Assembly: GCA_050249835.1 (NCBI GenBank)
Contig: JBFWPT010000012.1
Location: forward strand, 1 to 64,000
Direction: 5' to 3'
DNA: 64,000 nt
From: Miltoncostaea sp050249835
Lineage (GTDB): Bacteria > Actinomycetota > Thermoleophilia > Miltoncostaeales > Miltoncostaeaceae
Made by a program: the position numbers and the translations under genes. Within the stretch, counting starts at the first letter, position 1. Each line of letters starts with the position of its first letter. Under the pieces are notes generated by a model. That model was not told the DNA's origin and ran no database searches. It saw only the letters and a program-made list of their open reading frames with translations. Of the stretch, positions 50,193-59,282 are shown piece after piece.

Positions 50193-51779
50193 TCACTCCC
50201 ACTCGATGGTGCCGGGCGGCTTGCTCGTGAGGTCGAGGGCCACCCTGTTGACCCCGTCGACCTCGTTGATGATGCGGCTGGAGATGCGCTCCAGCAGGTC
50301 GTACGGCAGGCGCGCCCAGTCGGCGGTCATCGCGTCGTCGCTGGTGACGGCGCGGATGACGATGGGGTACGCGTAGGTGCGCTCGTCGCCCTGCACGCCG
50401 ACGCTCTTGATGGCCGGGAGCACGGCGAAGGACTGCCAGAGGTCGCGGTAGAGGCCGGCGCGCCGGACCTCCTCCTGCAGCACGAAGTCGGCCTGGCGGA
50501 GGATGTCGAGCCGCTCCTGGGTGACCTCGCCGATGATGCGGATCGCCAGGCCGGGGCCGGGGAAGGGCTGGCGCCAGACCATGTTCTCGGGGAGCCCGAG
50601 CTCCTCGCCGACGACGCGCACCTCGTCCTTGAAGAGCTGGCGCAGCGGCTCGATGAGCTCCACGGCCATGTCCTCGGGGAGGCCGCCGACGTTGTGGTGG
50701 CTCTTGATCTTGGCCGCGTCGCGCGAGCCGGACTCGATGACGTCGGAGTAGAGCGTGCCCTGCACCAGGAACCTCGCATCGCGCAGCTTCTCGGCCTCGC
50801 GCTCGAAGATGCGGATGAACTCGCGCCCGATGACCTTCCGCTTCTGCTCCGGCTCGGTGACGCCGGCGAGCTGGGAGATGAAGTGCTCCTGCGCGCGGAC
50901 GTGGACGAGGGGGACGCCGAAGTGGTGGCCGAAGGCGCTCTCCACCTGCTCGCCCTCGTTGAGGCGCATGAGGCCGTGGTCGACGAAGACGCAGGTGAGC
51001 CGGTCGCCGATCGCCCGGTGCACGATGAGCGCCGCCACCGCGCTGTCGACGCCGCCGGACAGGGCGCAGATCGCCCGGGCGTCGCCCACCATGGCGCGGA
51101 CGCGCTCCACCTGCTCCTCGATGACGTGGGTCGCCGTCCAGGTGGGCGAGCAGTCGCACGCCTCGAACAGGAACCACTTGAGCAGGTCGGTCCCGAACGG
51201 CGTGTGGACCACCTCGGGGTGGAACTGGACGCCGTACATCCGCCGCGCCGGGCTCTCCATCGCCGCCACCGGCGACGAGGTGGTGGACGCCGTGACCGCG
51301 AAGCCCTCGGGCGGGCGGGCGACCGCGTCGCGGTGGCTCATCCAGCACGTCTCGGCGGGGAGCTGGGCGAACATGCCCTCCCGCGAGGCGACCGTCAGCG
51401 GGGTCTTGCCGTACTCGCCGGCGCCGGTGCGCGCGACCTCGCCGCCCAGCGCGACGGTCATGGCCTGCAGGCCGTAGCAGATGCCGAGGACCGGGATCCC
51501 CAGCTCCAGCAGCCGCGGGTTGAGAGCCGGGGCGCCGGGCGCGTAGACGGACGCGGGGCCGCCGGACAGGACGAGCCCGGCGGGCTTGAGGGCGAGGATC
51601 TCGTCGGGCGGCGCGTCGTGCGGGATGACCGCCGAGAACACGCGGCACTCGCGGATGCGGCGCGCGATGAGCTGGCTGTACTGCGCCCCGAAGTCCACCA
51701 CGAGGACCCCGCCCGGGGCGGCGGCCGCGAGGGCCGGGTCGAGTGCCGGGGTGGGAGCGCTCGTCGTCAAGGCCGTCAT
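50193..51779 (-). CDS. guaA: GMP synthase (glutamine-hydrolysing)
   Basis: A 528-residue GuaA. The class I amidotransferase domain has Cys in GICYGLQAM and His in QFHPEVVHT; the ATP-pyrophosphatase domain has the P-loop ALSGGVDSAVAAL; the dimerisation domain ends KPPGTIEWE. It converts XMP to GMP with ATP and glutamine. The 19-residue N-terminal Ala/Pro/Thr extension before the amidotransferase is short and harmless. Confidence 0.97.
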   Translation of the reverse strand: MTALTTSAPTPALDPALAAAAPGGVLVVDFGAQYSQLIARRIRECRVFSAVIPHDAPPDEILALKPAGLVLSGGPASVYAPGAPALNPRLLELGIPVLGICYGLQAMTVALGGEVARTGAGEYGKTPLTVASREGMFAQLPAETCWMSHRDAVARPPEGFAVTASTTSSPVAAMESPARRMYGVQFHPEVVHTPFGTDLLKWFLFEACDCSPTWTATHVIEEQVERVRAMVGDARAICALSGGVDSAVAALIVHRAIGDRLTCVFVDHGLMRLNEGEQVESAFGHHFGVPLVHVRAQEHFISQLAGVTEPEQKRKVIGREFIRIFEREAEKLRDARFLVQGTLYSDVIESGSRDAAKIKSHHNVGGLPEDMAVELIEPLRQLFKDEVRVVGEELGLPENMVWRQPFPGPGLAIRIIGEVTQERLDILRQADFVLQEEVRRAGLYRDLWQSFAVLPAIKSVGVQGDERTYAYPIVIRAVTSDDAMTADWARLPYDLLERISSRIINEVDGVNRVALDLTSKPPGTIEWE

Positions 51780-51809
51780 CCTACCCGCGCCGCCCGGACG
51801 GAGCCGCCC

Positions 51810-53210
51810 CTACTCACCCGCCTCCTCGCGGTGGCCCTTGCCCTCCGGCAGCTCCACCTCGCTCGGCTGCAGCGTCGCCGTGATCCCCTCGCCGCCCAGC
51901 CGCTCGCGCAGGGACTCCAGCGCCCGCGGCTCGCCGTGCACCAGGCGCACGTGCCCCTCGCCCCCCACCGGGCGCACCCAGTCGACCAGCTCGGCGCGGT
52001 CGGCGTGCGCGGAGAGGCCGCCGACGGTGACCGTGCGCGCCCGCACGGTCACCTCGCGCCCCATGATGCGCACCCGGTCCGCCCCCTCGATGAGCTCGCG
52101 GCCCAGGCCGCCCGAGGGCTGGAAGCCGACGATCATCACGGTCGTGGTCGGGTCGCCGAGCCGCGACATGAGGTGGTGCAGGATGCGCCCGCCGCTCAGC
52201 ATCCCCGAGCCGGCGATGACGATGGCGGGCTCCCGCGAAGCCGTGATCGCCCGCGAGTCGGACACCGAGCGCGTGTAGGCGAGCCGCTTGGGCTGGAACG
52301 GGTCCTTGCCGGTGGCCCGCAGGGTGCGCAGCTCCGGCGACAGCTCCTCCGGGAAGCGGTCGTAGACCTCGTCCACCTTCGTCGCGAGCGGCGAGTCGAC
52401 GTACACCGGCAGCGGGGCGATCTCGTGGTCCCGCTCCAGGTGGGCGATCGTGTAGAGCACCTCGTGGGTGCGCTCCAGCGCGAACGAGGGGACCAGGATC
52501 GCCCCGCCGCGGTCCTCGGCGTCGCGCAGCAGCCCGGCCAGCTCCTCGACGGTCTGGTCGTAGGGGCGGTGGTCGCGGTCGCCGTAGGTGCCCTCCATCA
52601 CCACGAGGTCGGCCGCGGGGCACGGCGGCGGGTCGGGGAGGATCTCCTTGCGGATGTTCCCCACGTCGCCGCTGAACGCCAGCCGCTGCCCGCCGGCCTC
52701 CACCAGGAAGCAGGCCGACCCGGGGATGTGGCCGGCCGGCTGCGCCGTCACCCGCAGGCCGGCGGCCTCGAAGGGCTCCCCGTACTCGAACGGCTCCATC
52801 AGCGACAGCGCGCGGTGGACGTCGTCCTCGTCGAACAGCGGCGGGTCGGGCCGCCGGCCGTGGCGCCGGTCGCGCTCGGCGTCCTCGTGCTGGATCTTGG
52901 CCGCGTCGAGCAGCAGGTGCTCGCACAGCTCGGCCGTCGCGGGGCGCGCGTGGATGCGCCCGCGGAAGCCGCCCTTGACCAGCACCGGCAGGCGGCCGGA
53001 GTGGTCCAGATGCGCGTGGGTGAGCAGCACCGCGCCGACCGCCGCCGGGTCGAAGCCGAAGGGCTCGCGGTTGATGGCGAAGAGGGCCCGCGACCCCTGG
53101 AAGGCGCCGCAGTCGACCAGCACGCGGGTGTCCCCGGCCTCGAGCAGGTGGCACGAGCCCGTGACGGTCATCGCGGCCCCGTACGACCGCACCTCCGGGG
53201 CGGCGCTCAT
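51810..53210 (-). CDS. MBL-fold/beta-CASP RNase-type hydrolase
   Basis: A 466-residue metallo-beta-lactamase with LTHAHLDHSGRLP, the GHIPGSACF His, Asp in FSGDVGNIRKE and the Zn-dependent RNA-specificity region ending GGLSAHADRAELVDW (CPSF73/RNase J-like). The beta-CASP segment carries the usual VVMEGTYGDRDH and FALERTHEVLY pieces. Likely an RNA exo- or endonuclease. It overlaps the upstream RTX/PD40 gene by 4 nt (ATGA). Confidence 0.92.
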   Translation of the reverse strand: MSAAPEVRSYGAAMTVTGSCHLLEAGDTRVLVDCGAFQGSRALFAINREPFGFDPAAVGAVLLTHAHLDHSGRLPVLVKGGFRGRIHARPATAELCEHLLLDAAKIQHEDAERDRRHGRRPDPPLFDEDDVHRALSLMEPFEYGEPFEAAGLRVTAQPAGHIPGSACFLVEAGGQRLAFSGDVGNIRKEILPDPPPCPAADLVVMEGTYGDRDHRPYDQTVEELAGLLRDAEDRGGAILVPSFALERTHEVLYTIAHLERDHEIAPLPVYVDSPLATKVDEVYDRFPEELSPELRTLRATGKDPFQPKRLAYTRSVSDSRAITASREPAIVIAGSGMLSGGRILHHLMSRLGDPTTTVMIVGFQPSGGLGRELIEGADRVRIMGREVTVRARTVTVGGLSAHADRAELVDWVRPVGGEGHVRLVHGEPRALESLRERLGGEGITATLQPSEVELPEGKGHREEAGE

Positions 53211-55039
53211 CGGCGCGCCTCGCAGGCGATCCGCGTCTCGGCGCGGCAGACGTCCCAGCCGGTGCCGCCCGTGGCCCGGTCGCGCCCGGCGCCGCCCACG
53301 AGGCGGTCGGGGCCCGGGCCGCCGAGCAGCCGGTCGCGGCCTGCGCCGCCCTGCAGGAGGTCGCGCCCGGTGCCGCCGACGAGGCGGTCGGCCCCGGGGC
53401 CGCCGAGGAGGGTGTCGGAGCCCATGCCGCCGAACGCGGTGTCCTGCCCCGCCCCCAGGCAGATGAGGTCGCCGCCGCCCATCCCGCGCACCAGGTCGTC
53501 GCCGCCCATGGCCGCGATCACGTCACGCCGGGGGGTCCCGCGGATGACGTCGCGCCGTGCGGTGCCCACGATCGTCGCCGGGACCCCCGCGCAGCGCACC
53601 ACGGCCGCCGCGCCCGCGCCCGGGGGCGCCGGGGGAGCGGGGCCGGGCGCCGCGGGGCCCGGGCCGGCGGGCGGCGGCGGGGGCGGCGCCGGGGTGCCCA
53701 GCACGTCGCGCAGCACCACGTCCGTCACGAAGGGGGCGGCGCCCACGGCCAGGTTGTCGGCCTCGGTCGCGAAGGCCACGAGGGCGCCGTCGGCCGAGAC
53801 GGCGGGCATGCGCGACCCGGCGTCGGCGGGCGCGCCGCCGGCTCCCGGGGCGCGGCTCACGAGGATCGTCTCCCCGGTCGCGAGGTCGCGCAGGAACACG
53901 TCCTGGTACGCGTCGGCGTCGGCGCCCGACAGGTCCGGGGCCGTGGAGGAGAACGCCACCCGCGTGCCGTCGGCCGAGATCGCGGCGTCGTCGGAGGTCC
54001 CTGCGGCCGGTGTGCCCGCGACGCCCGTGGCGCGGCTGACCAGCGTCGTCGTCGCCGACGGGAGGTCGCGCACGAACACGTCCATGGTGAGGTCGCGGTC
54101 GTCCGGGGACAGGTCGTCGGCGAGCGACTCGAAGGCGACCCGGCGGCCGTCAGCCGAGATCGCCGGGTTCTGGGCCGTGCGCTCGGCGGGGTCGCCGGCC
54201 GCGCCAGTGGCCCGGCTCACGAGCACCGTGGTCTGGGCGTCGAGGTCGCGCACGAGCACCCGGGAGCCCGCGGCGACGTCGTCGTCCGTGAGGTTGCCCG
54301 CCCCGGACGTGAAGGCCACGACGCGGCCGTCGGCCGAGAGCGACGCCTCGAGCGACGGCCCGTCGCCCGCCTCGCCGTCGGCGCCGTCCGCCCGGCTCAC
54401 CAGGGTCGTCGTCCCGGCCACGACGTCGCGCACGAACACGTCGAAACCCGCCGTGTCGTCGTCCGAGAGGTTCGCGGCGAGCGAGTGGAACGCCACGTAC
54501 CGCCCGTCCGCCGACACCGAGGGCGCGAACGACGGGCCGTCCCCCTTGTCCCCGTCCGCGCCGGCGGCCCGGCTCACGAGGGTCACGGCTCCGGTCTCCA
54601 GGTTCCGGACGTAGACGTCCGACAGGGTGTCGTCGTCATCGCCCGAGAGGTTCGCCGCCCGGCTGGCGAACGCCACCACGCGGCCGTCGGCGGAGATGGC
54701 GGGCGTCCCCGATCCCCCGTCGGCGCCGGGCCCGGCGCCCGTCGCCCGGCTGACGAGCGTCGTGGTGCCCGCGACGGTGTCGCGCACGAAGACGTCGTCC
54801 GTGAGCAGGAATCCGCCCGGCGCGAGGGTCGTCGCCGACGAGGTGAAGGCGATCCGCGTGCCGTCGGCCGAGACCGACGGCTGGGACGAGGGGCCGTCGC
54901 CCGCGACGCCCGCGGTCGACCGCGAGACGAGCACGACGTCGTCGCGGAAGGCCGAGGCCGGGAGGGCGAGGGCGAGGACGGCCACGGCCGCACCCAGGGC
55001 CACGGCCGCCGCGCGCGCCCGTCGGGAGGGACGCCGCAT
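53207..55039 (-). CDS. Secreted PD40-propeller/RTX calcium-binding protein
   Basis: A 610-residue protein with a signal peptide (RRARAAAVALGAAVAVLALALPASA). Seven or eight near-identical blades of about 65 residues contain SADGR(V/Y)VAF and VLVSRATGA motifs, then a Pro-rich linker and at least five RTX nonapeptides (GGPGADRLVGGTGRDLLQG type) that coil and bind calcium. RTX proteins usually leave cells by type I secretion; here a Sec signal is present instead. The C-terminus ends with a pair of cysteines. The gene overlaps the MBL gene by 4 nt. Confidence 0.9.
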   Translation of the reverse strand: MRRPSRRARAAAVALGAAVAVLALALPASAFRDDVVLVSRSTAGVAGDGPSSQPSVSADGTRIAFTSSATTLAPGGFLLTDDVFVRDTVAGTTTLVSRATGAGPGADGGSGTPAISADGRVVAFASRAANLSGDDDDTLSDVYVRNLETGAVTLVSRAAGADGDKGDGPSFAPSVSADGRYVAFHSLAANLSDDDTAGFDVFVRDVVAGTTTLVSRADGADGEAGDGPSLEASLSADGRVVAFTSGAGNLTDDDVAAGSRVLVRDLDAQTTVLVSRATGAAGDPAERTAQNPAISADGRRVAFESLADDLSPDDRDLTMDVFVRDLPSATTTLVSRATGVAGTPAAGTSDDAAISADGTRVAFSSTAPDLSGADADAYQDVFLRDLATGETILVSRAPGAGGAPADAGSRMPAVSADGALVAFATEADNLAVGAAPFVTDVVLRDVLGTPAPPPPPPAGPGPAAPGPAPPAPPGAGAAAVVRCAGVPATIVGTARRDVIRGTPRRDVIAAMGGDDLVRGMGGGDLICLGAGQDTAFGGMGSDTLLGGPGADRLVGGTGRDLLQGGAGRDRLLGGPGPDRLVGGAGRDRATGGTGWDVCRAETRIACEARR

Positions 55040-55099
55040 CGGCGGCGAGCCTACGCCGCGGAGCCCGGCCGCGGGAGCGGGCCGGGCCCCGCGGGTGGC

Positions 55100-56257
55100 T
55101 CACCCCATCCCGACCGCCTGCGCCTGCTGCAGCTTCTTGCCCTCGGACTTGAGGGCCGGGGCGACCATCACCTCGCACTTCTGGAAGCTCTGGATCGACT
55201 CGTAGCCACAGGTGGCGAGGGCGCTGCGGAGCCCGCCGACCAGGTTGAGCGTGCCGTCGTTCTCGTGGGCCGGGCCCGTGAGGATCTCCTCCAGCGAGCC
55301 GATCGTGGTCGTCTTGACCCGCGTGCCGCGCGGCAGGCTGGGGTGGAACGTCGCCATGCCCCAGTGGTAGCCGCGGCCGGGCGCCTCGGCCGCCTTCGCG
55401 AACGGGGAGCCGATCATGCAGGCGTCCGCGCCGCAGGCGATCGCCTTGGCCAGGTCGCCGGCGTAGGCCATGCCGCCGTCGGCGATGACGTTGACGTACT
55501 GGCCGGTCTCCAGCAGGTGCTGCATCCGGGCGCCCGCCGCGTCGGCGATCGCCGTGGCCTGCGGCACCCCCACCCCGATCACCTGGCGCGTCGTGCAGGC
55601 CGCGCCGGGGCCGACGCCCACGAGCACGCCCACCGCGCCGGTGCGCATGAGGTGCAGCGCCGCGTGGTACGAGGCGCATCCGCCGACGATCACCGGGATC
55701 GGCAGCTCCGCGATGAACCGCTTCAGGTTGAGCGGCTCGGTGACCGACGACACGTGCTCGGCCGAGACGACGGTGCCCTGGATGACCAGGATGTCGAGGC
55801 CCGCCTCCAGCACGACATCGATGAACTCGGTGACGCGCTGCGGGGTGAGCGACCCGGCCGCGAGCACGCCCTGCGCCTTGATCTCCTTGATGCGGTGCGC
55901 GATCAGCTCCGCCTTGACCGGCTCGCGGTACACCTCCTGCAGGCCCCGCGTCGCCTCCGGGACCGGGAGCCCCGCGATGCGCTCCAGCTCCGCGTCGGCC
56001 TCCTCGTACCGGGTCTGGATCCCCTCGAGGTTGAGCACCCCGAGGCCCCCGATCCGCCCGATGATCCCCGCCGTGCGGGTGTCCACCACGCCGTCCATGG
56101 CCGACGCCAGGATCGGCAGCTCCAGCTCGTGCCCGTCGAGCCGCCACGAGAGGTCGACGTCCTCCGGGTCGCGCGTGCGCCGGCTGGGCACGATCGCGAT
56201 CTCATCCAGCCCGTAGGCCCGCCGCCCCTTCTTGCCACGCCCGATCTCGATCTCCAC
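55100..56257 (-). CDS. guaB3: GuaB3-type IMP dehydrogenase-related protein
   Basis: A 385-residue TIM-barrel protein from GTG 56257. It lacks the CBS pair of standard GuaB and keeps the loop Cys in VGPGAACTTRQVIG, NVIADGGMAYAGDLAKAI and the flap MATFHPSLPRGT. This is the short GuaB3 type of actinobacteria and cyanobacteria, some members of which make XMP from IMP. guaA is nearby. A long hairpin stands in its leader. Confidence 0.93.
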   Translation of the reverse strand: MEIEIGRGKKGRRAYGLDEIAIVPSRRTRDPEDVDLSWRLDGHELELPILASAMDGVVDTRTAGIIGRIGGLGVLNLEGIQTRYEEADAELERIAGLPVPEATRGLQEVYREPVKAELIAHRIKEIKAQGVLAAGSLTPQRVTEFIDVVLEAGLDILVIQGTVVSAEHVSSVTEPLNLKRFIAELPIPVIVGGCASYHAALHLMRTGAVGVLVGVGPGAACTTRQVIGVGVPQATAIADAAGARMQHLLETGQYVNVIADGGMAYAGDLAKAIACGADACMIGSPFAKAAEAPGRGYHWGMATFHPSLPRGTRVKTTTIGSLEEILTGPAHENDGTLNLVGGLRSALATCGYESIQSFQKCEVMVAPALKSEGKKLQQAQAVGMG

Positions 56258-56302
56258 TCAGCCCCCCCTGCGACATCCGGCCGACCGCGCCCAGAGACGA
56301 CT

Positions 56303-56336
56303 CGACCCAGGCCGGACTGTGCCGGGACCTGGGTCG
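56303..56336 (-). promoter_or_regulatory. Leader hairpin upstream of guaB3
   Basis: CGACCCAGG (56303-56311) and CCTGGGTCG (56328-56336) pair over 9 bp; the loop holds a second short CCGG/CCGG stem. On the minus strand a TACACT -10-like box (56392-56387) lies upstream, so the hairpin falls in a leader of about 120 nt, 46 nt before the start. It could be a purine-responsive attenuator or a terminator for pfkB read-through; no known riboswitch core was recognised. Confidence 0.4.
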
Positions 56337-56442
56337 GGGTCCATCGCATGGTGCGTCGATCGGTGCTTCACGTAGACGATCGGCCGAGTGTAGCGTCGGC
56401 GTCGGCCTGCGGTCTCCTGCCGCGCCGCGTTGCAGGTTGCGT

Positions 56443-57393
56443 TCAGGGGTCGGCGACGACCTCCACCCGGCGCATCAGCGACTCGACGTCGGCGGGGTCG
56501 AAGACGCCGGCCCCGAAGCGCTGCGTGTTGGCCGCGCCGCAGGCCACCGCGAGCGCCAGCGCGCGCTCGGGCGTCTCGTCGGCGTAGCGCCCGGAGAGGT
56601 AGCCGGCCAGGAGGGCGTCCCCGGATCCGACGGTGGACACGACGTCCTGCCGCCGCGGCAGCCGCGCCCGGTAGGTGCGCCCCCGCTTGCCCTGCTCGGT
56701 CCGCACCCGGGCCACGCACCCGTCCTCGTGGTGGATGATCGCGGTCTCGGCGCCCATGTGGGTGAGCGTCTCCACCGCAGCGGCCATGTCGTCCTCGTCG
56801 GCGAACTCGTGGCCCACGATCTCCTCGGCCTCGCGGACGTTCGGGCTCACCACCCCCGGCTCGGCCTGCAGCGCCGCGCGCAGCGCGGGCCCCGAGGTGT
56901 CCACCGCGGTGATGATGTCGTGGCGCCGCAGCTCGCGCAGCAGGGACTCGTAGAAGTCGTGCGGCACGTCGCGCGGCAGGGACCCCGCCAGCACGAAGAT
57001 GTCGGCGCCCTTCGACAGGTAGCGGATCTTGTCGAGCAGCACGTCCAGCTCGGCGGCCTGCACCGAGGGGCCCCACTCGTTGATCTCCGTCTGCTGGTTG
57101 TTGGTGGGGTCGATGACCGCCGTGCTCGTCCGCGACTCGTCGGCGATCCGCACGAAGTCGTTGAGGATGCCCTCGCTGGTGAGCTCCTCGATGAGGTAGG
57201 TGCCGACGCGCCCGCCGGCGAGGCCGGTCGCGATGACCGGCTGGCCCAGCCGCTTCAGCGCCCGCGCCACGTTGACGCCCTTGCCGCCCGGCAGGCGCAG
57301 CGAGGCGTCGGCGCGGTGGCGCGCGCCCACCTGCAGGTTCGGGACCCGCACGGTGCGGTCCAGGGCGGCGTTGAGGGTGACCGTGACGATCAC
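56443..57393 (-). CDS. PfkB-family sugar-phosphate kinase (1-phosphofructokinase-like)
   Basis: A 316-residue ribokinase-fold protein with the N-terminal VTVTLNAALDRTV and RLPGGKGVNVARALKRLG of fructose-1-phosphate kinases, and the anion hole STVGSGDALLAGYLSG. GTG 57393 overlaps the stop of the carboxypeptidase gene. No PTS fructose genes are adjacent, so the substrate (fructose-1-P, tagatose-6-P or 6-phosphofructose) is open. Confidence 0.9.
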   Translation of the reverse strand: MIVTVTLNAALDRTVRVPNLQVGARHRADASLRLPGGKGVNVARALKRLGQPVIATGLAGGRVGTYLIEELTSEGILNDFVRIADESRTSTAVIDPTNNQQTEINEWGPSVQAAELDVLLDKIRYLSKGADIFVLAGSLPRDVPHDFYESLLRELRRHDIITAVDTSGPALRAALQAEPGVVSPNVREAEEIVGHEFADEDDMAAAVETLTHMGAETAIIHHEDGCVARVRTEQGKRGRTYRARLPRRQDVVSTVGSGDALLAGYLSGRYADETPERALALAVACGAANTQRFGAGVFDPADVESLMRRVEVVADP

Positions 57394-58526
57394 AGCAGGG
57401 ATCCGATCCCCGCCCGGAAGCGGTCCCACACCGACGGCGCCGAGGCGCCGCTCGTGGCGATCAGGGCGCGCCTGCCCAGCACCCGGTCGCCCTGCCGCAC
57501 GGTGATCGTGCCGACCTCCTGTCCCGCGGTGACGGGGCCGCTCAGCTCCACGGGCGCCTCGATCGTCTCGGTCACCGGAGCGCCGTCGAGGCGCAGCGCC
57601 GCGACCAGGGGGCGCTCGGCGCGGTAGGGGATCTCCGTGCCCGGCTTGTCGTCCACGGGCACCCGCCCAACCACCTCGTCCCGCCCGATCAGGGTCGCGC
57701 GGCCGTACTGGCGGAAGCCGTAGGTGAGGAGCGCGTCCGCGTCCAGCGCCCGGCGGTCGGACGAGGGCGAGCCGATGATCGCCGCGTAGAGCGCCACGCC
57801 CCCGAGGCCCTCCCGCCGCGAGTGGGCGACGAGGGAGAACCCCGCGTCGTCGGTCATGCCGGTCTTGACGCCGTCGGCCTCCGGGTCGAGGTCGAGCAGC
57901 AGGTTCTCGGACTCGTAGGTCCGCGTGCCCCGCCCGCCGGGCCCGGGGATGCTGGCCTGCCGCTGCGCGACGATCTCGCGGAACACCGGGTCCTTCATGG
58001 CCTCCTGCGCGATCGTCACCAGGTCGCGGACGCTCGCGTGGTGGCCGGGGGCGTCGAGGCCGTGCGGGTTGGCGAACCGGGTGTGCTCCAGCCCGAGGGC
58101 CTCGGCGCGCTGGTTCATGAGCTCGACGAAGCCCTCCTCCGAGCCGGCGACGCCGACCGCCAGGGTGAGGGCGGCGTCGTTGCCGCTCGCGACGAGCAGC
58201 GCGGTGAGCAGGTCGCGGACCGTCAGGGTCTCCCCCGCCACGAGGCTGCCGCTCGACTCCCCCACCTCGGTCGCCTCCGGCGGGACGGTCATCACCTCGT
58301 CCGGCTCCGCCGCCTCCAGCGCCACCAGCGCGGTCATGATCTTGGTCGTGCTCGCCATCGGAAGCTCCCGGTCGGGCGCGCGCTGGGCCAGCGTCTCCCC
58401 CGTCGCCGGGTCGATGACGATGTAGGCCGCGGCATCGACCGGCGGCGGGGTCCCCACCCCGGCGGCCCACGGTGCGCCGACCAGGAGGCTCGCGAGGGCG
58501 GCCAGGATGGCGAGCCGGCGCAGCAC
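57390..58526 (-). CDS. D-alanyl-D-alanine carboxypeptidase (DacA/PBP5 type)
   Basis: A 378-residue S11 penicillin-binding protein with a signal peptide (LRRLAILAALASLLVGA). The three active-site motifs are intact: ASTTKIM, SGNDAAL and KTGMTDDAG. A C-terminal beta-rich domain (about 270-378) follows. It trims the terminal D-Ala. GTG 58526 is the first start that gives a proper signal peptide. Confidence 0.94.
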   Translation of the reverse strand: MLRRLAILAALASLLVGAPWAAGVGTPPPVDAAAYIVIDPATGETLAQRAPDRELPMASTTKIMTALVALEAAEPDEVMTVPPEATEVGESSGSLVAGETLTVRDLLTALLVASGNDAALTLAVGVAGSEEGFVELMNQRAEALGLEHTRFANPHGLDAPGHHASVRDLVTIAQEAMKDPVFREIVAQRQASIPGPGGRGTRTYESENLLLDLDPEADGVKTGMTDDAGFSLVAHSRREGLGGVALYAAIIGSPSSDRRALDADALLTYGFRQYGRATLIGRDEVVGRVPVDDKPGTEIPYRAERPLVAALRLDGAPVTETIEAPVELSGPVTAGQEVGTITVRQGDRVLGRRALIATSGASAPSVWDRFRAGIGSLL

Positions 58527-58651
58527 GCTCGGGATCCTAGCGTCGGGAGGGGCGCTTTTCGCACGTCTCCGGTGAACGCGGTGATCCGGATCGGGGGCTC
58601 GTCCGTAGACCCCTGGAGCACCACCCGTTCCGGACCCGGAGGTGGACTCCC

Positions 58652-59182
58652 GTGATCGCGACGGCACCGCTCGACCCCGACCGCACCGCCCTGCTCCTCA
58701 TCGCCTCGCCGCAGGAGGACCCGCCCGGCCCGCCGGCCGCGGGGCTGGCGGGCGCGGCCGCCCTCGTGCGGCGGGCCCGCGCCGTCGGCGTCCACGTCGT
58801 GCATGTGCATCATCTGCCTCCGGCGGGTAACGAGGGGGGAGGAACCTCCGCGGCGGTCCCCGCGGGGTGGGAGGCCGTGGTGGAGACCCGCGCCGCCGAC
58901 CCCTTCGCAGGGACGCGGTTGCAGGAGGAGCTCTCGGCTCGGGGGGTGGACGCGGTGGTGATGGCGGGACCCATGACGCTCGACTGCTGCGAGGCCGCCG
59001 CCCTGCAGTCGATGGCCCGCCGCTACCGCACCCTCGTCGCGGACGACGCCCTCGGCGCGGACGAGCGGGGCGCCGCCGAGCGCGCCCGGGTGCTGCGGGA
59101 GCGCAACCGCGCCGGGGCCGAGGTGCTCTCGGCCGGCGCCATCGCCGGCCTCTGGGACGCGGAGGACGCCCCGCCCCTGTAG
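58652..59182 (+). CDS. Isochorismatase-like cysteine hydrolase, altered active site
   Basis: A 176-residue protein with an isochorismatase-family fold: RTALLLIASPQ replaces the usual LLVIDMQ, so the catalytic Asp is missing, while the Cys in GPMTLDCCEAAAL is kept. It may have changed or lost activity. GTG 58652; divergent from the carboxypeptidase gene. Confidence 0.7.
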   Translation: MIATAPLDPDRTALLLIASPQEDPPGPPAAGLAGAAALVRRARAVGVHVVHVHHLPPAGNEGGGTSAAVPAGWEAVVETRAADPFAGTRLQEELSARGVDAVVMAGPMTLDCCEAAALQSMARRYRTLVADDALGADERGAAERARVLRERNRAGAEVLSAGAIAGLWDAEDAPPL

Positions 59183-59196
59183 CCCGTCACCCGTCG

Positions 59197-59220
59197 CCAC
59201 CCCGCCCGCGAGCGGGGTGG
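59197..59220. terminator. Bidirectional hairpin between convergent genes
   Basis: CCACCCCGC (59197-59205) pairs with GCGGGGTGG (59212-59220) over a 6-nt loop, 15 nt after the isochorismatase-like stop. Confidence 0.6.
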
Positions 59221-59225
59221 AGAAC

Positions 59226-59269
59226 GATCCCCGCGGGCGCCGGAGGTCCGGCCGGCGCTCGTGGGGATC
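59226..59269. terminator. Nested hairpin before the pyrF stop
   Basis: GATCCCC/GGGGATC arms enclose an inner GCGCCGG/CCGGCGC stem. It lies 14 nt after the pyrF stop in the minus direction and probably terminates pyrF transcription. Confidence 0.5.
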
Positions 59270-59282
59270 GGCTACACCTCCG

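Noticed and set aside
50694..54614. 1306-codon plus-strand frame opposite guaA, the MBL gene and the RTX gene
   Set aside because: No domain and strong compositional bias; the minus-strand genes are certain.
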